From Tuctoria greenei (taxonomy: Eukaryota > Streptophyta > Magnoliopsida > Poales > Poaceae): 64,000 nt of DNA. A program made the translations under genes and the position numbers. Location of the stretch: assembly GCA_036927565.1 (NCBI GenBank), contig JAYESD010000008.1:123159498-123223497 (forward strand). Direction: 5' to 3'. Each line of letters opens with the position of its first letter. Within the stretch, counting starts at the first letter, position 1. Positions 59,641 to 64,000 of this stretch are shown here, piece by piece. The notes beneath the pieces are model-generated. The model searched no databases and was not told the DNA's origin. It worked only from the letters and a program-made list of their open reading frames with translations.

Positions 59641-60486
59641 CAAACTAGTCATAGTTTAAGAAATCCACTTACAGATCGTCCTGCTATGAAGTAGCCGATG
59701 AAACTGTTGAGGAAGACGGAAGTGCAGTGAGCGGTCGTGCGAATGCACTTCCCAGAAACTTGATCGCCGGCACCCGTGCAGGTCTTCAGATCACCGGAGT
59801 CGGTTCGGAGACACCACTCTCACTCAATCTGCTGCACGGCGGACAAAGGGACGGCAAGGCAAAAACACGACAGCGCAGAGCAGTTAGCGAGAGAGGCGAA
59901 TTTCTGTGTTGTGTGTATGTGCCTCCAGTATACAGGATGTCTCCTTACATACTTGAGTCTCCAATAATCTCATATTCGATCTGCCATAGTTTTAGGAAAC
60001 TGCCACCCGAAATTCTTCAATGTGCAACTAATGAGAGCAGTTATGAGGCATTACGCACTAATAATGTGCGCCTGCAGTTACGCCTCTAATTACTCTTTAT
60101 GTTGACATGGCAGTCTAGGTGTGATAAATATTCTCTTTTATATGAGTGGGAGAAAATAATAATGGCCTAGTAGAACACAACTCGTCACAAGAAGAGTGCG
60201 CAACGTCGCAAGTCACAAGTCACGCGATAATCACGCGTAAAATCGTGAAACATGTGTGCGTGCGTGCGTCTTTGTGTCTATAGCAGCCGCCTTCATCCCT
60301 CATTATTTTCATGTTGAGAACCTGTATAAGGGCCACTATATATATTGAGGAACCCCCATCTAGGTGGGCAATGTGGGACTAAAGTCTCCAGCCACCTCTT
60401 CACACCTACCTTGGCTTTCCACCAGGTGAGTTAGCCCAAATAAATGAGCCCATAAATGGGCTGCTCCAAAGGGCCAAATCCCAACA
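59640..60486 (-). mobile_element. 3' LTR of copia C (left boundary approximate)
   Basis: The right end on + reads AAATCCCAACA, so the sense start is TGTTGGGATTTGG, directly after a purine tract. An AT run TATATATATT at 60337-60346 is a plausible core promoter on the minus strand. The GC-rich leader-like part at 59.7-59.88 kb would be near R/U5. I could not define the left end. Confidence 0.6.
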
Positions 60487-60500
60487 ATCCCCGCCAAAAG
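60487..60500 (-). promoter_or_regulatory. polypurine tract of copia C
   Basis: The minus strand reads CTTTTGGCGGGGAT immediately before the LTR start TGTTGGGA. Confidence 0.7.
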
Positions 60501-61036
60501 CCAAGGTATACAAGTAACAATTCTGCGCTTTAATATACCAGCTTTGCAGTGCAGACCCGTTATGTTTTGAGATGCACCTAGCATTCCATGATTCACATAC
60601 TCACAACTTTGCAATAGACATAGCCTTGAATTGCTAGTTTTGTGTGAGCATGTTTCAAATGAAAGCATCGCTGATACTAGGCCGCTTAGAGCCATGCCTC
60701 AGGCTGGAGCATTACGGTCTTCTCCCTGTGTCTGTTAATGAGTTTATTTGAGATTACCCACATGTCATAGACTGCGATCTGACAGTCAAACTCATATAGG
60801 TGTGTTCTTACAAGTATACCCTATAGGACGATACTTTGCCTGTTTAGGCCTCAGAACACATTAAGACATTAAAGTCAACCTTCCAAGTACTGGGAGTACG
60901 CATCTGCTAGCGGAAATGAGTAAGAAATATGTACTCTCCAGTTATCCATACAACTTGTTTTTTCCCAAGATCTACTTCACGGGATCTCCGATCACATAGT
61001 TTGGGTTACCATTGTATGATAACATCACGTGGGTCT
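60501..61036 (-). other. copia C sequence between pol and 3' LTR
   Basis: Non-coding on both strands as far as I can see; it follows the end of RNase H. Confidence 0.5.
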
Positions 61037-62975
61037 CTAACCCATTTCCTTTGATGCTTCTTCAATTACAGCACGTGCTAATCCATTAGTAAAAGGGTAT
61101 GTAAGACTTCTTTTAGTATTAATATACTCAACAACAATCTCTCCCGTATTTCTCAAATGTCTCACAGATTTGATTCGCCGTTTCACATGTCTTGAGGATT
61201 TCAAATTTTCTTTTGCATTGCCTACAGTTGTGATCACACTTTGATTATCACAATGCAAAAGTTGACACAGGTTTAAAGACCAATGGCAAGTCCATCAAGA
61301 GCTGTTTTTGCCACCCCGCCTCAGTTGTGGCTGTCTCAAGTGCTGCAAGTTCCGCCTCCATAGTGGACTTTGTCGATATAGTCTGCTTACCAGACCTCCA
61401 TAAACTGCAGCACCACCAATAGTGAAAATGTATCCTCTAGTGGCCTTGATCCTGTCATCGTATGATATCCAATTTGAATCACTATATCCTTCTAGTACAG
61501 TTGGGTACACTGTATAGTGAAGTCCATATGTTGATGTACCTATCAAGTATCTCATTACATGTTGTAGTGCACTCTAGTGATCTCTTCTAGGATTGGAAGT
61601 AAATTTGCTCAATTTCCTTACTGCAAATGAGATGTCAGGTCTAGTTGCACCAGCAAGATACATGAGATAACCAATAATCTGGAAATATCTCTACTAATTC
61701 CTTGTCCTCTGTTCTTGAAAAGATTTAGGCTAGGATCATATGGCGTTTGGGAAGCTTTAGAATCTGAGTACCCAAATCGACTCAGAATATTCTCCATATA
61801 ATGAGAATGTTTTAAAGTTATTTCATTCTCGCTCTTAATCAGTTTGATGTTTAAAATAACATCAGCCACTCCCAAGTCCTTCATATCAAAATTTTGGGAC
61901 AAAAATGATTTTACATCATTAGTCACATCGATACTAGTCCCAAAAATTAATATGTCATCAACATATAAGCTCAATATTACTCCTTTACCCCACCAAACCG
62001 ATAGTACACACATGTGTCAACATCATTTACCACAAAGCCTGTTGAGGTCATAGTTCTATCGAACTTCTCATGCCACTTCTTTGGAGCCTGCTTGAGGCCA
62101 TACAAAGATTTATGTAACTTACATAACTTGTTCTCTTGCCCAGGCACCACAAAACCATCAGGATGCTTCATATAGATCTCCTCATCGAGCTCGCCATTTA
62201 GAAAAGTCGTCTTCATATCCATTTGATGGATAAGGAGATCATGACACGCAGCAGGTGCAACAAGCACACAAATTGTGGTTAGCCTAGCAATAGGTGAATA
62301 AGTATCAAAAAATCCTCGCCCTCCTTTTGGGTAAATCCCTTGGCTACAAGTCTAGCCTTATATTTATCGACTGTACCATCTATTTTGATCTTCTTTTTAA
62401 ATATCCACATCCACCCAACAGGTTTACACCCAACAGGACAGACACATATTTCTCAAGTTCCATTTGTTAAAATACACCCGATTTCATTACGGACTACCTC
62501 CTTCAAGTACTCTGCATCTGGTGATGCGTGTGCCTCTGAAAGTGTTTCAGGTGTATCATCAACGAGGTGGGCAGTAAAATCATCACCAAAGGATTTTTTA
62601 ATCCTTTGTCTCTTGCTCCTTCGAGGAACAATATTTGTATTGTCATCCTCAATGGTTTTTTGAGTGTAAGAAGAAGGTACGAATATTAGAGAAGGATCAG
62701 GAGTAAAACTAGTAGATGCCTTGCTACGACCTGCAACTCTATCCTTCATTGGAAATATATCCTCGAAAAATGTGGCATCACGAGATTCAGTCACGGTGTT
62801 AACGTGCACGTCTGGAATCTCAGATCTAATTACTAAAAATCAATAGGCTGCACTACAGTGTGCATATTCTAGAAAGACACAATCAATGGTCTTTGGTCCT
62901 AATTTCCGTTTCTTACATGCAGACACATTAACTTTGGCCAAACAACCTCACGCACGTAAGAAATCGAGAGCAGGC
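61037..62975 (-). pseudogene. copia C pol: integrase end, RT and RNase H
   Basis: Minus strand, N to C: ALDFLRA and GCLAKVNVSACKKRKLGP (integrase end, with a stop where Trp is usual, TGG to TGA, near 62950), SRDATFFEDIFPMKD near 62770, a Ser/Arg-rich linker with RRSKRQRIKKSFGDDF, RT with QMDMKTTFLNGELDEEIYM and YGLKQAPKKWHEKF near 62090, an intact YVDD box at 61954-61965, and RNase H with EGYSDSNWISYDDR near 61480, MHCDNQSVITTVGN near 61250 and AVIEEASKEMG at its end. Frameshifts near 62300, 61990, 61640 and 61300 break it. Confidence 0.88.
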
Positions 62976-64000
62976 TGAAAGTGCATCTAGGCATCCCTTG
63001 TGAGTTTTGATTGATTTATGACAAACTGAATTGTTGAGATGAGCGCAGGTTTTAATAAAATTATGAAGAAAGAGCAAAAAGAAAGGAGAGTGAGGAATCA
63101 AGTTGAAAAGAGCTCAAGAGATGAATAAAATACTCTTTGTATATGGAGTATGTTGGAGAAACACACCCCAAGAGCTCAAGCAAAAGAAAACACTCTCACT
63201 GCACAAATTTACTCCGAACTAGTCCGATAATCTCTCTGTCTAGGAACATACAAGTCCACCCAGAGCGGACTTGTCCGCAATGGACTAGTCCGATAATACC
63301 TTTGATCAACATCGGACAAGTCCGATATTTCAAGGACTAGTCTGAAATCCTCACTGACAAACTTCGGACAAGTTCCCCAAATTCGGACTTGTCCTTAGCC
63401 CATCAAAATTTCACAACACCGGACTAGTCTGATATTATCCGGACTAGTCCGATAACCTCTCTGACTAAAATCAGACAAGTCCTCCAAGTGCAGACTTGTC
63501 CTCAATTCACTAAGGGATTCAACACGCCGGACTAGTTCGATATGTGTCGGACTAGTCTAAATATCTCCAGTGCCCAGATCGGACTAGTCCTCTTGTTTTC
63601 GGACATGTCCGGTATTCTTGAACACTTAGGGTTCTCCACACGCCGCACACCGGGCTAGTCCATAGTCCACCACGGACTAGTCCGAACTTTGTAAACCCTA
63701 ACGGTAACCTTTGGAAATCCTAATATAAATAGAGGTGCACGGCCCTACTATGATCTCTCTCGACCCCCTGCGCCGTCACACCTTCCAAGAGCCCATAAAA
63801 CACGTCTCTCCACACAATCCAATGCAAGAAAGATCAAATCCTTAAGGATTGACCATAGATCAAATGAGAGACACTTTCTTAACATCTTGAGTTCTTGGGT
63901 TTTAATCTCTCGCACACTCCCGTTGTTTTATTGCATACATTTCGAGTGTGTTTGGTGGCTTTTGTAATTGTAAATCTTGGTGAGCCCTCAACTTGTGAGA
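62976..64000 (+). mobile_element. LTR related to Sirevirus A, + orientation, cut by the window end
   Basis: It starts TGAAAGTGCATCTAGGCATCCC, matching the sense start of the A LTRs, and carries the same GGACTAGTCC and GGACAAGTCC array (63,210-63,690). A TATA box TATAAATA is at 63724-63731. About 1,025 bp are visible where 1,635 would be expected. It inserted into copia C; the preceding 5 bp are CAGGC and their partner lies outside the window. Confidence 0.9.

Larger units (their letters stand above)
59640..62975 (-). mobile_element. copia element C, 3' part, minus strand
   Basis: A 3' LTR ending at 60486, a purine tract, RNase H, RT and the end of integrase are recognisable. The element is cut at 62,976 by an LTR of Sirevirus A type; gag, protease and most of integrase would lie beyond the window. 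I did not assign it to a named lineage. Confidence 0.8.

Overview
The window looks like an intergenic block of a grass (Poaceae) nuclear genome built almost entirely of transposable elements. I see no host protein-coding gene, rRNA, tRNA or CRISPR array. Evidence for a plant, and specifically a grass: Ty1/copia elements of Sirevirus type primed by initiator tRNA-Met, a Ty3/gypsy element of Tat type (RIRE2/Grande-like) with an antisense extra ORF, a Tekay-type chromovirus, a chromovirus whose pol runs into its LTR (CRM-like), and CACTA transposons with subterminal repeats. Every coding region is broken by stops, frameshifts, deletions or insertions. Species is not determinable from the window.

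Layout. 1-7358: 3' half of a + strand Tat-type gypsy element (integrase remnant, 71-72 bp tandem repeats, antisense ORF, polypurine tract, 858-bp 3' LTR with 55-bp repeats). About 7.8-10.4 kb: degenerate Tekay-like LTR on +. About 10.4-14.8 kb: non-coding element with a 1.18-kb LTR and primer-binding site on the minus strand, split by a 2.04-kb CACTA element with a GTA target duplication. 15.15-16.77 kb: Tekay-like LTR fragment on minus. 16,772-57,060: a 40-kb nest whose outer shell is one minus-strand Sirevirus (here A). Its gag, protease, integrase, reverse transcriptase, RNase H and downstream env-like ORF can be followed in order between other elements: a Tekay element (19,361-28,919), a complete + strand Sirevirus B (30,113-40,027, target duplication AAGAG), an LTR fragment (40,039 to about 42,255), two solo LTRs (44,237-46,680 and 47,610-49,080) and a CRM-like gypsy element (51,776-54,845, target duplication CCATA). 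Subtracting the six leaves about 11.6 kb, a sensible size for a Sirevirus with a third ORF. 57.06-59.0 kb: unassigned sequence, three tandem-repeat fields and a CACTA-like terminus. About 59.6-62.98 kb: 3' part of another minus-strand copia element (C). 62,976-64,000: start of an LTR related to those of Sirevirus A, opposite orientation, cut by the window edge.

How the parts relate. Insertion sites fix the relative order: A is older than everything inside it. By-eye LTR comparison agrees for B (roughly 5% mismatch in the stretch I compared) against A (roughly 8% in one stretch and more in another). The points most worth a second look are the GGACTAGTCC palindrome arrays in the A-type LTRs, the pol/LTR overlap and complementary LTR truncations of the CRM-like element, the broken env-like ORF, the G-box-like 55-bp repeats in the Tat LTR, and a 2-kb inverted LTR pair that could give double-stranded RNA. 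I found no clear sign of a wholly new biological system.
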